Shown here in pieces: positions 1 to 8,361 of a stretch of DNA of 64,000 nucleotides. The position numbers and the translations under genes are program-made. The stretch is from contig NZ_VOXD01000001.1 in assembly GCF_008014675.1 (NCBI RefSeq), positions 186,001-250,000 of the forward strand, given 5' to 3'. The notes beneath the pieces were generated by a model. That model was given only the letters and a program-made list of their open reading frames with translations, did no database searches and was not told where the DNA came from. The DNA comes from Neolewinella aurantiaca. GTDB taxonomy: Bacteria; Bacteroidota; Bacteroidia; Chitinophagales; Saprospiraceae. How positions within the stretch are numbered: position 1 is the stretch's first letter; the number at the start of each line of letters is the position of its first letter.

Positions 1-48
1 GAATCGATCAACTCTCTTTCGTCAATCAAAGTGTTGACACAGAGAGGC

Positions 49-1788
49 TTACCAGCCGATGCTCTCTCCGCTTTCTTTGTAGCCGATCCGGTGCGCGACG
101 GCCCGCAGGCTGTCGCCCCTCTGGTACTCGAACGGGCCGGTGTAAACCTGCCACTTCCCGGGCCGCTGGCCCGGAGGGGTGATCTGATAGGCTATTTGAG
201 CCCCTTCGGTTTTGCTTTCGAGAACGAAACGCCCCATGCTGTCCCGTTTCAGTTGAGGCCGACCAGTGGTCGGCATTTCGGGCTGTCCGTTCCAGAAGCG
301 GGAAACCATTTCACGTTCGTCTTCGGCGCCCAGATCGCCGACTTCATTCAGCCAGTTGTCCATGGCGGAGCGCAGCTCAGCCAGTTTAGTGGCGTACTGC
401 GGATTACCAGCGAGGTTGTTCAGCTCGTGCGGATCAGCCTGGGTATCGAAGAGTTCTTCGGCGGGTTTCGATTTCCGAAACCACTGGGCCTGGGCATCAT
501 TGAGCGTTCCTGCGTCACGCGCTTTGAGAAGTTCCTGCATAGAAGCCATTTGCTCGCGGAATTCGAGAGGGAGATAATAGCTCTGTTGGGGCATATAATT
601 GCGGAGGTACTTGAAGCGCCGGTCACGGGCGGCACGGATGCGGTCGTAGTGCTCATCGGTCCGGTCTACGGCCGCAAATACGTATTTGCGGGCCGATGGA
701 AGTTCGGGGCCGAGAAAGGCTTGTCCCTGCAGGTGGCTCGGCAGCGGGATGCCAGCCAGGTTAAGCATGGTTGGCGCCATATCAACGAAGCTTACGAGAC
801 TGGAATCGATGCTGCCCGCCTGACGGTTGTCGGGGAAAGCAACGATGTGAGGGACGCGTAGTCCGCTGTCGTACATGAGCCGTTTCTGGCGGGGGAGAGG
901 TCCTCCGTGATCGCTGAAGAAAAATATTATGGTGTTGTTCAGTAATCCGTCGTCTTCGAGTTGCTTGATGAGTACCCCCACCTGCTGATCCATAATTTCG
1001 ATGTTGGAGTACACCCTTCTGATATCAGTGCGGGTTGGTTCTGAGTCGATGAGATAGGGAGGTATGTGTAAATCTGCATCTGCCGGTATAGTTAGCGGCG
1101 GGCGTTCACCCGGAGGAAGTACGTCGCTCCGTTTGAATGTTGTTTCTACGGCTTCTTCGAAGCCGTTTTGAAATCGGAGCTTACTTCTGTGTGTTGTCCA
1201 AATCTGGCTCTCGTGGGTGATTTCGAGATCGAAGACTGCGTAGAAAGGTTGGTCCGGCCTGGTCCGGTGGCGCCAGTGCGCTTTAGGGCCAGACTCGTCC
1301 CAGGCCGTTTTGGGCGGATGGAACTGGTAGTCCGTCTTCTTGTTGTTGGAGGTAAAGTAACCGTTTTCGCGAAAGATTTGGGAAACGACTTTGACTTCTG
1401 GCGGAAGCAGGGCACCGTAAGGCTCCAGACCGATTTTGGCGAGAATTTCTTTGCTCCAGACGGTACGCATATGATGGGCTCCGGTACTGATGGGGTACAT
1501 ACCCGTGATTAGGGAGTGACGGCTCGGTGCGCAGACGCCGGCTACCGAAAAGGTATTGGGATAACGGATTCCGCGGGCCGCCAGGCGACTCAGGTTGGGC
1601 GTTCGTGCGGTACTGTCGCCGAACATAGGAAGCATCGGGCTGATGTCTTCGCAATTGATAACCAGGATATTGGGCGGTCCGGTGGTTTCGGCCATTGGCT
1701 GTGACGACTTAGGTGCGTCGTTGTTGCACGACGAACAGAACAGAAGCACCAAAAGGAGCGACAGCGAGGAGAAGATTAACCTTTTCAT
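49..1788 (-). CDS. Sulfatase, lipoprotein
   Basis: Secreted sulfatase of 579 aa that should remove sulfate esters from a polysaccharide or small substrate. The N-terminus is a lipoprotein signal (hydrophobic run then LLFCSSC), so it is probably anchored in the outer membrane or periplasm. The family signature C-x-P-S-R is present as CAPSR with Cys86, the residue normally oxidised to formylglycine. The metal-binding start (NILVINCEDI) and the later FFFSDHGGP segment also fit the alkaline-phosphatase-like fold. The last 60 or so residues resemble a chitobiase/beta-hexosaminidase C-terminal domain. The frame stays open far upstream, but the ATG at 1788 gives the signal peptide and lies 4 nt after a TATCTTCC box. 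It is 19 kb from the saccharolytic locus, so a shared substrate is only a possibility. Confidence 0.92.
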   Translation of the reverse strand: MKRLIFSSLSLLLVLLFCSSCNNDAPKSSQPMAETTGPPNILVINCEDISPMLPMFGDSTARTPNLSRLAARGIRYPNTFSVAGVCAPSRHSLITGMYPISTGAHHMRTVWSKEILAKIGLEPYGALLPPEVKVVSQIFRENGYFTSNNKKTDYQFHPPKTAWDESGPKAHWRHRTRPDQPFYAVFDLEITHESQIWTTHRSKLRFQNGFEEAVETTFKRSDVLPPGERPPLTIPADADLHIPPYLIDSEPTRTDIRRVYSNIEIMDQQVGVLIKQLEDDGLLNNTIIFFFSDHGGPLPRQKRLMYDSGLRVPHIVAFPDNRQAGSIDSSLVSFVDMAPTMLNLAGIPLPSHLQGQAFLGPELPSARKYVFAAVDRTDEHYDRIRAARDRRFKYLRNYMPQQSYYLPLEFREQMASMQELLKARDAGTLNDAQAQWFRKSKPAEELFDTQADPHELNNLAGNPQYATKLAELRSAMDNWLNEVGDLGAEDEREMVSRFWNGQPEMPTTGRPQLKRDSMGRFVLESKTEGAQIAYQITPPGQRPGKWQVYTGPFEYQRGDSLRAVAHRIGYKESGESIGW

Positions 1789-1792
1789 TGGG

Positions 1793-1800
1793 GGAAGATA
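1793..1800 (-). promoter_or_regulatory. -7 box of sulfatase gene
   Basis: TATCTTCC, one or two changes from the Bacteroidota -7 consensus TAnnTTTG, ending 4 nt before the ATG. This spacing predicts transcription starting at or next to the start codon. Confidence 0.45.
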
Positions 1801-1874
1801 AGAGGATACCGAGAATTGTTTATAGCTCAGCATGCTATATTTTAAGCGAAGACCCTGGCCCGTCAACCCGCCCG

Positions 1875-1892
1875 GGCACCTGCGGCCGCGCC
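1875..1892 (-). repeat. 18-bp dispersed repeat, copy 1
   Basis: Reads GGCGCGGCCGCAGGTGCC on the - strand; one mismatch (last base) to GGCGC-N3-CGCAGGTGCA. It lies 9 nt beyond the stop of the DMT transporter gene, in sense orientation. Confidence 0.85.
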
Positions 1893-1901
1893 TGCCGGAA
1901 T

Positions 1902-2348
1902 TCAGTAAGAACGGATAAGGACCACACCTGCGATAATCATTACGACACCAACGATCCGGGGCCAGCTTACCGGTGAGACAGGAATATCCAGCCAGCCGTA
2001 GTGATCCATCATAAGACCAAAAAGCATCTGAGCCGCCACCGTGAGACCAAAAGTGAGCGCTACACCAAGGCGCGGGGTCAGGACGATGATACCATAGACA
2101 TAAAAGGCTCCCAGTATTCCTCCTATCCAATAATACCAGGGCAGCGTAAGGCCGTCGCGAAGGTTTCCGAAGGGCATCCGCGTAATGAAGGCATAGAGCA
2201 GCAGTGCGATGAGGCCAACGGCAAAGGACACGATACTGGCGTAGACCGGGCTTTTCAGCGCGCGGCCCATTTCGGAATTCAGTCCGGCCTGAATTGGTAG
2301 CATCAGGCCCGCCGCAATGGCGAGTAGGTAAAAGGGAAGATGTTGCAT
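1902..2348 (-). CDS. DMT family transporter, YdcZ/DUF606-like
   Basis: Small integral inner-membrane protein of 148 aa with five probable membrane helices, resembling the single-domain DUF606/YdcZ branch of the drug/metabolite transporter superfamily. Seen: helices at about 3-22, 33-55, 62-84, 90-110 and 124-145, with short polar loops. These half-size transporters are believed to act as dimers; the substrate is unknown. The open frame extends 24 codons upstream, but the ATG at 2348 starts directly with the first membrane helix and sits 5 nt after a TACCTTCG -7 box, so I use it. It diverges from the gene at 2454. Confidence 0.8.
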   Translation of the reverse strand: MQHLPFYLLAIAAGLMLPIQAGLNSEMGRALKSPVYASIVSFAVGLIALLLYAFITRMPFGNLRDGLTLPWYYWIGGILGAFYVYGIIVLTPRLGVALTFGLTVAAQMLFGLMMDHYGWLDIPVSPVSWPRIVGVVMIIAGVVLIRSY

Positions 2349-2353
2349 AACGG

Positions 2354-2361
2354 CGAAGGTA
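2354..2361 (-). promoter_or_regulatory. -7 box of DMT transporter gene
   Basis: TACCTTCG, 7 of 8 to the informative pattern, ending 5 nt before the ATG at 2348; another near-leaderless arrangement. Confidence 0.45.
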
Positions 2362-2425
2362 ATGTTGGTAGCTGGTTGAACGTTGGTATATTGGCGCCAA
2401 CGGCAACAGACAACAAACAACCGCT

Positions 2426-2433
2426 TATATTTG
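2426..2433 (+). promoter_or_regulatory. -7 promoter box, TATATTTG
   Basis: Exact TAnnTTTG box 20 nt before the ATG at 2454. No clear TTG at the -33 distance. Confidence 0.55.
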
Positions 2434-2453
2434 CGCCAAATTAACCCTTAACT

Positions 2454-2948
2454 ATGCTAATAGAATTCGAAAAACTGACCCCCGCCGAGCAACAGCAAAT
2501 GTTCGATGCCATCCCTCTGATCGTGATCCTCGTAGCTGGTGCTGACGACGACATCGACGAGGTGGAACTCGCCGAGGCTCAGCGTCTGGCAGACATTCGG
2601 AGTTTCAACAACCGGGGACACATCATTGCTTATTACGAGACAATCGATGAGGGGTTGACCGATCGCATTCAACAACTACTCAAAGAATTACCCGATGCAC
2701 TGGAGCCACGCCAGAACGAAGTGGTTGCCCGTCTCTCGATGCTCAATTCAATCCTGACTAAACTGGACCTTCCGTTTGGTTACCTGTACTACAAAAGCTT
2801 CATGTCCTTCTCTAAGCACATTGCTGAGGCACACGGTGGTTTCATGCGTTTCATGACCATCGGGCCCCAGGAGGCCGAAGTTGTCGGGCTGCCTATGCTC
2901 GCTCCGGTACCACGTCCTTCAAAAGTCGATTTTCCGGATCTTCCTTAG
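2454..2948 (+). CDS. TerB-like acidic protein, hypothetical
   Basis: Acidic, mostly helical cytoplasmic protein of 164 aa with no signal peptide or membrane segment. The N-terminal third (about residues 15-55), with its DDDIDEVELAEAQRLAD stretch, recalls the TerB/tellurite-resistance-type helical fold, where acidic residues bind metal; this is inference from pattern only. The C-terminus is proline-rich (LAPVPRPSKVDFPDLP). An exact TATATTTG promoter box lies 20 nt upstream, and the gene is divergent from the DMT transporter. It stands alone. No function can be assigned with confidence. Confidence 0.75.
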   Translation: MLIEFEKLTPAEQQQMFDAIPLIVILVAGADDDIDEVELAEAQRLADIRSFNNRGHIIAYYETIDEGLTDRIQQLLKELPDALEPRQNEVVARLSMLNSILTKLDLPFGYLYYKSFMSFSKHIAEAHGGFMRFMTIGPQEAEVVGLPMLAPVPRPSKVDFPDLP

Positions 2949-3113
2949 TCGAGAGGCATACGAAACGAATAACGGGGGAGGTTATGTCCGAATATAAAGG
3001 CACTAACCGATCCCGGAAGTTTCCGCCCGTGCGTAAGTGATAAGGCTCAATGTCTTTATCCTTTTCCAATCTGTGACAGCACTTCGTGCTGCCTACCATC
3101 AATATTCCTACCC

Positions 3114-4319
3114 ATGTCTAAAGTAATGATCATTGGCGCCGGAGGCGTCGCCCGCGTGGTTGCCTATAAATGTGCCGAACACCCGGAGATATTCAGTGAG
3201 TTTATGATTGCCAGCCGTACCGTCGCCCGCTGTCGGGAGATTCAGGCTGACATCAAAGAGGACCTCGGTTACGACCGGATTACCACCGCCGCAGTTGATG
3301 CGGAGGACATTCCTGCTCTAACGAACCTGCTTAAAGAATACAAGCCGGTGATGGTCATTCACGTTGCGCTGCCTTATCAGGACCTTACCATCATGGAAGC
3401 CTGTCTTGCCGCCGGCGTTCACTACCTCGATACCGCGAACTACGAACCCAAAGAAGAGGCTAAGTTCGAGTACAGCCACCAGTGGAAATACCATGACCGC
3501 TTTAAGCGGGCTGGCCTCACTGCCATCCTCGGTTGTGGCTTCGATCCGGGCGTGACGGGCGTCTTCACGGCTTACGCCGCGAAGCACATCTTCGACGAGA
3601 TGCACTATCTCGACATCGTAGACGCCAACGCCGGCGACCATGGCAAGGCCTTCGCGACCAACTTCAACCCCGAGATTAACATCCGGGAGATTACCCAAAA
3701 CGGTAAGTACTGGGAAAACGGCGAATGGATTGAAATCCCGCCCTTCAGTATCCGCAAGGACCTGAACTACCCGGACGTTGGCCCCAAAGCCAGCTATGTA
3801 CTGTACCACGAAGAGCTTGAGAGCCTCGTGAAGCACTTCCCGACCATCAAGCGCGCCCGTTTCTGGATGACCTTTGGTGATGAGTACCTCACCCACCTGC
3901 GTGTGATCCAGAACATCGGCATGGCGGGTATCGAGCCGGTGATGCACAAAGGTGTGGAGATCATCCCGCTTGAATTCCTCAAAACAGTGCTACCTGATCC
4001 GGGTGATCTGGGCGAAAACTACGTGGGGCAGACCAGCATTGGTTGCCGCATCCGGGGCATCAAAGACGGTAAGCCTCAAACCTACTACATCTGGAACAAC
4101 TGCCACCACGCACAGGCCTATAAAGAAACCCGCGCTCAGGGCGTAAGCTACACCACCGGTGTACCGGCGATGACCGGCGCGATGATGTTCCTGACCGGCG
4201 AGTGGAAAGGTGCCGGCGTTTACAACGTCGAGCAGTTCAATCCCGACCCGTTCCTGAAAAAACTGGCCAAGCACGGCCTGCCCTGGAACGAAGAAGTAGG
4301 CGGCGAGCTGGAACTTTAA
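3114..4319 (+). CDS. Carboxynorspermidine/carboxyspermidine synthase
   Basis: A 401-aa oxidoreductase of the saccharopine-dehydrogenase fold. Family knowledge: such enzymes condense L-aspartate semialdehyde with a diamine (putrescine or 1,3-diaminopropane), using NADPH, to give carboxyspermidine or carboxynorspermidine, which a decarboxylase turns into spermidine. Seen: N-terminal Rossmann motif VMIIGAGGVARVVAYK, then a segment HYLDTANYEP, the GCGFDPGVTGVF motif near residue 140, and a C-terminal half typical of bacterial Lys1-like carboxynorspermidine synthases, ending in GGELEL. The length is normal for the family. A strong hairpin terminator follows directly, so the gene looks monocistronic. 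An arginine decarboxylase-like enzyme at the far end of the window could supply the diamine branch. A true saccharopine dehydrogenase is less likely. Confidence 0.9.
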   Translation: MSKVMIIGAGGVARVVAYKCAEHPEIFSEFMIASRTVARCREIQADIKEDLGYDRITTAAVDAEDIPALTNLLKEYKPVMVIHVALPYQDLTIMEACLAAGVHYLDTANYEPKEEAKFEYSHQWKYHDRFKRAGLTAILGCGFDPGVTGVFTAYAAKHIFDEMHYLDIVDANAGDHGKAFATNFNPEINIREITQNGKYWENGEWIEIPPFSIRKDLNYPDVGPKASYVLYHEELESLVKHFPTIKRARFWMTFGDEYLTHLRVIQNIGMAGIEPVMHKGVEIIPLEFLKTVLPDPGDLGENYVGQTSIGCRIRGIKDGKPQTYYIWNNCHHAQAYKETRAQGVSYTTGVPAMTGAMMFLTGEWKGAGVYNVEQFNPDPFLKKLAKHGLPWNEEVGGELEL

Positions 4320-4351
4320 TATTCCAGCTTTCCCAAAGAAAACCTGACGTA

Positions 4352-4403
4352 ATGAGGGGTTTCACGAACGGCGGTAGCCGTTGGTGGAACCCCTCATTTT
4401 TAT
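4352..4403 (+). terminator. Rho-independent terminator
   Basis: Arms ATGAGGGGTTTCAC (4352-4365) and GTGGAACCCCTCAT (4384-4397) pair with one internal mismatch. A small inner CGGC/GCCG stem sits in the loop and a T-rich tail follows. It ends the carboxynorspermidine synthase gene. Confidence 0.85.
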
Positions 4404-4454
4404 TAGGCATGAACCTAAAAAAGGCAACGACCGGAATTCAACTCATCGGAGCCT

Positions 4455-4462
4455 TATCTTTG
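4455..4462 (+). promoter_or_regulatory. -7 promoter box, TATCTTTG
   Basis: Exact TAnnTTTG box 20 nt before the GTG at 4483. It lies inside the longest open frame and so argues for the GTG start. Confidence 0.6.
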
Positions 4463-4482
4463 CCCGAGAAATTAATCAAACC

Positions 4483-5289
4483 GTGTCAAATTCCGATCTA
4501 ACCATCGGCCTCACCCTCTCCGGAGGTGGTGCCAGGGGAGCAGCCCATATTGGTGTGCTGAAAGCACTCCTCGAAGCGGGAGTGGTCCCGAATCGTCTGG
4601 TGGGCGTAAGCTCCGGCGCCATTGTGGCAACGCTGTATGCCACGGGGATGGCACCGGACGAGATGCTGAAATTCGTCCTCGAATCCTCGATGCTGCGGGT
4701 GATCAAACTCGGGATTCCGCTGACCGGACTTACCTCGCTGGATTATCTGAAAGAGCGTCTTGCGATCATCTGGCCGGACAATTCCTTTGAGGGCCTGAAG
4801 TATCCCCTGCACATTGGGGTTACAAACCTCAATACCGCAAAGCAGGAATTGGTGAATACGGGGCCATTGCACGATATCCTTGCGGCAAGTTGCTCCATCC
4901 CATTCGTATTCAAGCCCGTAGAGATCGACGGCTATAAATACGTAGACGGCGGTGTAATCCGCAATATGCCCGTAGAACCGTTGCTGCATGATACCGATTT
5001 CATTATAGGCAGTAACCTGATGCCCTACGGTTTGCTGCCGCCCGCCAACATCAATACGGTAATCGACGTGGTGTGGCGCACCTTCGAGCTCTCGATCATG
5101 AGTAATACGATTCCGGGGATGGACGTCTGCGATATCATCATTGAGCCCTCCATGCTCAACGATTGTAATATCTTCAATTTCACCAGGCTGCAGGATATGC
5201 ATGATCTGGGGTACGAACATACCTGCGCCCGGATGCCGGAAATACTAAATGCTATCCAGCTCAAGCGGGAGTTGTTGGAGGCTTTGTAG
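4483..5289 (+). CDS. Patatin-like phospholipase
   Basis: Patatin-family serine acyl hydrolase of 268 aa that probably cleaves acyl chains from phospholipids or related lipids. The complete Ser-Asp dyad layout is visible: oxyanion-hole glycines GGGARG (residues 14-19), nucleophile elbow GVSSG with Ser43, and the D-G-G motif with Asp155. There is no signal peptide, so it is cytoplasmic or peripherally membrane-bound, like RssA-type bacterial patatins. The frame is open from 4381, but the TATCTTTG promoter box at 4455 and the homology start favour GTG at 4483. An 18-bp repeat and a palindromic element follow 9 nt and 41 nt after the stop. Confidence 0.9.
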   Translation: MSNSDLTIGLTLSGGGARGAAHIGVLKALLEAGVVPNRLVGVSSGAIVATLYATGMAPDEMLKFVLESSMLRVIKLGIPLTGLTSLDYLKERLAIIWPDNSFEGLKYPLHIGVTNLNTAKQELVNTGPLHDILAASCSIPFVFKPVEIDGYKYVDGGVIRNMPVEPLLHDTDFIIGSNLMPYGLLPPANINTVIDVVWRTFELSIMSNTIPGMDVCDIIIEPSMLNDCNIFNFTRLQDMHDLGYEHTCARMPEILNAIQLKRELLEAL

Positions 5290-5297
5290 GAGCAGCT

Positions 5298-5315
5298 GGC
5301 GCGGCCGCGGGTGCA
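5298..5315 (+). repeat. 18-bp dispersed repeat, copy 2
   Basis: GGCGCGGCCGCGGGTGCA, one mismatch to the consensus. It lies 9 nt after the patatin stop in sense orientation and continues into the extended flank AGGGAAGGTTGAAAGG, which runs straight into the palindromic element. Confidence 0.85.
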
Positions 5316-5329
5316 AGGGAAGGTTGAAA

Positions 5330-5420
5330 GGGCGCAAACCAGATTGTCGCTCAACCCCCTCCCTGCCTCCCCAAACCGCTGCGCTGGGGAGGAGTAATCG
5401 CTTCAATTTGATTTGCGCCC
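5330..5420 (+). repeat. Palindromic element, copy A
   Basis: An imperfect palindrome of 91 bp. It starts GGGCGCAAACCAGATTGTCGC and ends with ATTTGCGCCC; inner arms CCTCCCC and GGGGAGG enclose a loop AAACCGCTGCGCT. The same element recurs inverted at 20626-20714. It could fold as a large hairpin in the patatin transcript. Confidence 0.8.
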
Positions 5421-5775
5421 AGTAATCATGGCTTAAAATTGTATTGTCTTAGATCGCCTGAAACTGTGTTGCAGGTTGCTGGTTGACTAGTTCGAGGTTG
5501 TCGGCGGTGGATGAACGACCAACTGGTAAGCATCGTCCAGCCGCACGTCAAGGTAATATTGATCTATAGTTGCCTCCGGTCATAAAAGGTGAAATTTTGG
5601 CCATATGTTAAAAGCGGCCGCCAAAAATCACCTGGGTGGCCGAGGAAACTATAAATAGGATGTAGCCATTCATACGAGCATAGCGGTACCCTATAATTGG
5701 CAGGGGACGAAGCCGGACGCGACAGCCTCGGCAAAGTCAGCGGGACGGATAGTGATGGAGTCCGCGGGAACGAGC
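5421..5775. other. Intergenic, no feature seen
   Basis: About 350 bp between the palindromic element and the promoter of the DEAD-box gene. I find no convincing ORF, RNA or repeat here. Confidence 0.5.
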
Positions 5776-5783
5776 TATCTTCG
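5776..5783 (+). promoter_or_regulatory. -7 box of DEAD-box gene
   Basis: TATCTTCG, ending 4 nt before the GTG at 5788. Confidence 0.45.
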
Positions 5784-5787
5784 CCTT

Positions 5788-7029
5788 GTGAAATTTACAG
5801 ATTACCCCCTCGCCCCCGAAATCAAACGAAGCATTGGCAAGCTCGGCTGGAAACGCCCAACGGACATCCAGTACAAGGCCATTCCCAACATCCTCAAGGG
5901 AGAGGATGTGATGGGTATTGCGCAAACCGGAACCGGTAAAACGGCTGCCTTTGCCATCCCTGTTTTGCAGATGATCCACACCGGCAAGGAGAACGCCCGC
6001 CGCAAAGACGGTATCAAGTGCCTGATCATGGTACCCACCCGCGAGCTTGCGATGCAGCTCGACGGAGTGTTCTCCAGCCTCGCTAAGGGAACAAGGGTAA
6101 ACGTCTTCGCCCTCACCGGTGGGGTAGAGCAGGATCCCCAAATCCAACAGTTGCAAGACGGTGTCGATATCCTGATTGCCACCCCCGGCCGGATGTTTGA
6201 CCTTCTGAACCAGAAAGTCCTGCGCCTGGAGCGCGTCAACATCCTCGTCCTGGACGAGGCAGACCTGATGCTTGACCTTGGTTTCATCGAAGACATCAGA
6301 GGGGTGCTCGGTCACCTGAAAATGCGGCGACAGACCCTGTTCTTTTCGGCTACCATCAATGAGCAGATCAAAAAGCTGGCGTACACCCTGGTGAAGAAGC
6401 CGATCCGGATTCAGATCAGTCCGAAAGACCCCATCTCTAAAAACGTCGAGCACTCCGTCGTTTTTATTGAGATGGACGACAAGCGCTTCTTTCTGGAACG
6501 ATTTTATAAGGAGCATCCCGAAGCAAAGATTCTAAGCTTTGTTCGCACCCGCGTCCGCGCCGAAAGAGTCGCCAAAGCCATGAACCGGGCCAACATCAGT
6601 AGCCTGATCCTTCACGGGGATATGAGTCAGGAAGACCGCGTTGCCGCGCTGGAGTCTTTCCGCAACAACGAAAAACGGCTCATGATTGCCACCGACGTCA
6701 GTGCCCGTGGTATCGATATCCCCGACGTGACGCACGTGATCAATTACGACCTGCCGGACCAGCCAGACAACTACGTTCACCGCGTAGGCCGAACCGGCCG
6801 TGGCGCCAACAAAGGCATCGCTTATACCTTCTGTGCTCCGGAAGAGCACGACAAACTACGCGCCGTCGAAAATTACACCGGCACCGAAATTAAGGTCATC
6901 GACGTAGACCGCGCCGTCTACCGTCAAACCAAAGAGTTCAATCGGATCGACAACATGGACCTTGGCGCTTTGATGGATGAAGTAGAGGAAACCCTGAAGC
7001 GGAAGAAGAAAAAGAAAGGCAAAGGATAG
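5788..7029 (+). CDS. DEAD-box RNA helicase, RhlE-like
   Basis: ATP-dependent RNA helicase of 413 aa, likely in ribosome assembly or RNA turnover. Helicase motifs appear in order: Q motif region (RPTDIQYKAIP), Walker A AQTGTGKT, PTRELA, TPGR, the DEAD box in VLDEADLML, SAT (FFSATI), then the second RecA lobe with ARGIDIPDVTHVINYD and HRVGRTGR. The C-terminus is a short lysine-rich tail (RKKKKKKG) that could contact RNA. An upstream ATG at 5752 exists, but homologues typically begin M-K-F-x-D-x-x-L, which here is VKFTDYPL from GTG 5788. That start also lies 4 nt after a -7-like box. A second DEAD-box protein is at 13271. Confidence 0.92.
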   Translation: MKFTDYPLAPEIKRSIGKLGWKRPTDIQYKAIPNILKGEDVMGIAQTGTGKTAAFAIPVLQMIHTGKENARRKDGIKCLIMVPTRELAMQLDGVFSSLAKGTRVNVFALTGGVEQDPQIQQLQDGVDILIATPGRMFDLLNQKVLRLERVNILVLDEADLMLDLGFIEDIRGVLGHLKMRRQTLFFSATINEQIKKLAYTLVKKPIRIQISPKDPISKNVEHSVVFIEMDDKRFFLERFYKEHPEAKILSFVRTRVRAERVAKAMNRANISSLILHGDMSQEDRVAALESFRNNEKRLMIATDVSARGIDIPDVTHVINYDLPDQPDNYVHRVGRTGRGANKGIAYTFCAPEEHDKLRAVENYTGTEIKVIDVDRAVYRQTKEFNRIDNMDLGALMDEVEETLKRKKKKKGKG

Positions 7030-7131
7030 GCCATGGAGCTCCGTGCACGGGATGCCGGAGATTACCGGATTGTATGTGCTGCACCCCGGCACCAGGTGCT
7101 CAAGACGTATCCCTTATCGCCGGAAAAGCGC

Positions 7132-7139
7132 TAACTTTA
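7132..7139 (+). promoter_or_regulatory. -7-like box, TAACTTTA
   Basis: TAACTTTA, 7 of 8 to the informative pattern, just before the open frame of the PD-(D/E)XK-like gene begins. Confidence 0.35.
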
Positions 7140-7143
7140 GCCA

Positions 7144-7743
7144 ATTACTAAATCGTCTCCCGTCGCTACTTTTCCCGAGTCGGACCTGCTTTTTCATTTC
7201 CCCGACGACTGGATCGTTCGGAAATACGATGATACCGTTGCGTACCAATCGTTGAGCGGGCATGGTTTGAAAGGAGTGGATTTCATTGCGTTGTCGCCGG
7301 ATGAAAAGCTCTGGCTGATTGAGGTGAAAAATTTCCGGCCCCGCATCAGCGATCGCGACGGACAGGAATACCGGGCCAACCGCAAAACGCCTGCGCTTTT
7401 AGCAAAGGATATTTCGACAAAGTTCCACGACAGTAAACGCCTTATCCGAATAGTAGACGCCTACCTGAGGGGAAACTGGTGGCGAAGGTTCCGCCTGTGG
7501 TGGTACACCTGGCGCAGGAAGCCTGCACCTAATTCAAACTATTGGTTTTGGGCCGAAGCCCGTCGCCGTTGCGATGATACCCACAACGTTATTTTCGTGC
7601 TCTGGATGGAAACACCAGAGCGGAAAACCGGCTACGATGATGAAGTGGCAGCGCACATCCTCCAACTGATGGGAACCGGGGACCAGGTAATCGTTGCGGA
7701 AGGAGACCGGGAAAACGGGCTACCGTTTGGGCTGGTTGGGTAG
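7144..7743 (+). CDS. PD-(D/E)XK nuclease-like protein, start uncertain
   Basis: A soluble protein of about 199 aa whose N-terminal half carries a probable PD-(D/E)XK nuclease core: a V-D-F strand, then LWLIEVKNF (the E-x-K pair), followed by a basic, tryptophan-rich helical middle (about WWRRFRLWWYTWRRK). No DNA-binding or mobility domain is visible. The frame reads as protein from 7144 onward (DLLFHFPDDWIVRKYDD), but there is no ATG or GTG there. The first codon after the in-frame stop that could start is ATT at 7144; the next conventional start is TTG at 7252, which would cut off clearly coding sequence. Either a rare ATT start or a sequence error is possible. The nuclease role is inferred from the motif alone. 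Confidence 0.6.
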   Translation: MTKSSPVATFPESDLLFHFPDDWIVRKYDDTVAYQSLSGHGLKGVDFIALSPDEKLWLIEVKNFRPRISDRDGQEYRANRKTPALLAKDISTKFHDSKRLIRIVDAYLRGNWWRRFRLWWYTWRRKPAPNSNYWFWAEARRRCDDTHNVIFVLWMETPERKTGYDDEVAAHILQLMGTGDQVIVAEGDRENGLPFGLVG

Positions 7744-7811
7744 CGAGATGCTCCGGTGCTGAAGCAGGTTCGACTTATCAGATTCTGCCGGAGACACAAA
7801 AAAATCCCCCT

Positions 7812-7819
7812 TATCTTCC
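7812..7819 (+). promoter_or_regulatory. -7-like box, TATCTTCC
   Basis: It lies 19 nt before the ATG at 7839, the same spacing as at 2426 and 4455, and supports the ATG over the upstream GTG at 7830. Confidence 0.4.
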
Positions 7820-7838
7820 CGGCTGCAAAGTGAAAACA

Positions 7839-8330
7839 ATGAAGAAAACGTACGAACTGGACGACCTTGATCGCAAAATTCTGGCCTTACTCATGGAGAA
7901 CGCAAAACGGCCGTATACCGAGATGGGAGCCAAGCTCTTCGTCTCCGGAGGAACCATTCACGTACGGATGAACAAGCTCATTGCTGCCGGAGTGGTAAAA
8001 GGGGCCGCGCTGCAGGTCGATCCGGCCCGGATCGGTTACGATATAACCGCCTTCCTGGGCGTATTTCTGAAGAGCAGTGGCCAGTACGGTAACGCTACGG
8101 ATTACTTAACCAACATCCCCGAAATTGTTACGGCCCACTACCTTACCGGAAATTACAGTATCTTCCTCAAGGTTGTCTGCCGGGATACTGATCATTTACG
8201 GGATACGCTGGCGCGTATCCAGGCGTACGAGGGCATCCAGCGAACGGAAACCTTCATCTCCCTCGAAGAATCAATCAACCGGCCGGTACAGGTTGTGCCT
8301 CCGTCCGAATTGAAAGACCTGTTAGAGTAA
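7839..8330 (+). CDS. Lrp/AsnC family transcriptional regulator
   Basis: Feast/famine-type regulator of 163 aa. Residues about 5-60 form the AsnC helix-turn-helix (YELDDLDRKILALLMENAKRPYTEMGAKL, with the recognition helix around GGTIHVRMNKL). Residues about 70-150 form the RAM ligand-binding domain, expected to bind an amino acid and drive octamer assembly. The length is typical. A GTG at 7830 would add three residues (M-K-T); the ATG at 7839 keeps the usual 19-20 nt promoter spacing. The DUF5713-like gene follows 31 nt later and may be cotranscribed or have its own promoter overlapping this stop codon. Confidence 0.93.
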   Translation: MKKTYELDDLDRKILALLMENAKRPYTEMGAKLFVSGGTIHVRMNKLIAAGVVKGAALQVDPARIGYDITAFLGVFLKSSGQYGNATDYLTNIPEIVTAHYLTGNYSIFLKVVCRDTDHLRDTLARIQAYEGIQRTETFISLEESINRPVQVVPPSELKDLLE

Positions 8331-8336
8331 ATTTTG
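8328..8336 (+). promoter_or_regulatory. -7-like box overlapping stop codon
   Basis: TAAATTTTG. Its TAA is the stop of the Lrp gene, and it ends 25 nt before the ATG at 8362. It has one extra base relative to TAnnTTTG. Confidence 0.3.
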
Positions 8337-8361
8337 CATCCTAAAACCCAGACAAGTACGA

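Noticed and set aside
1789-2406. Upstream extension of the sulfatase frame
   Set aside because: The frame is open but runs through the DMT transporter gene in another frame and has no signal peptide; the lipoprotein start at 1788 is far better.
3896-3914. CACCTGCGTGTGATC in the carboxynorspermidine synthase gene as a repeat copy
   Set aside because: Only about ten bases match; the GGCGC half is absent.
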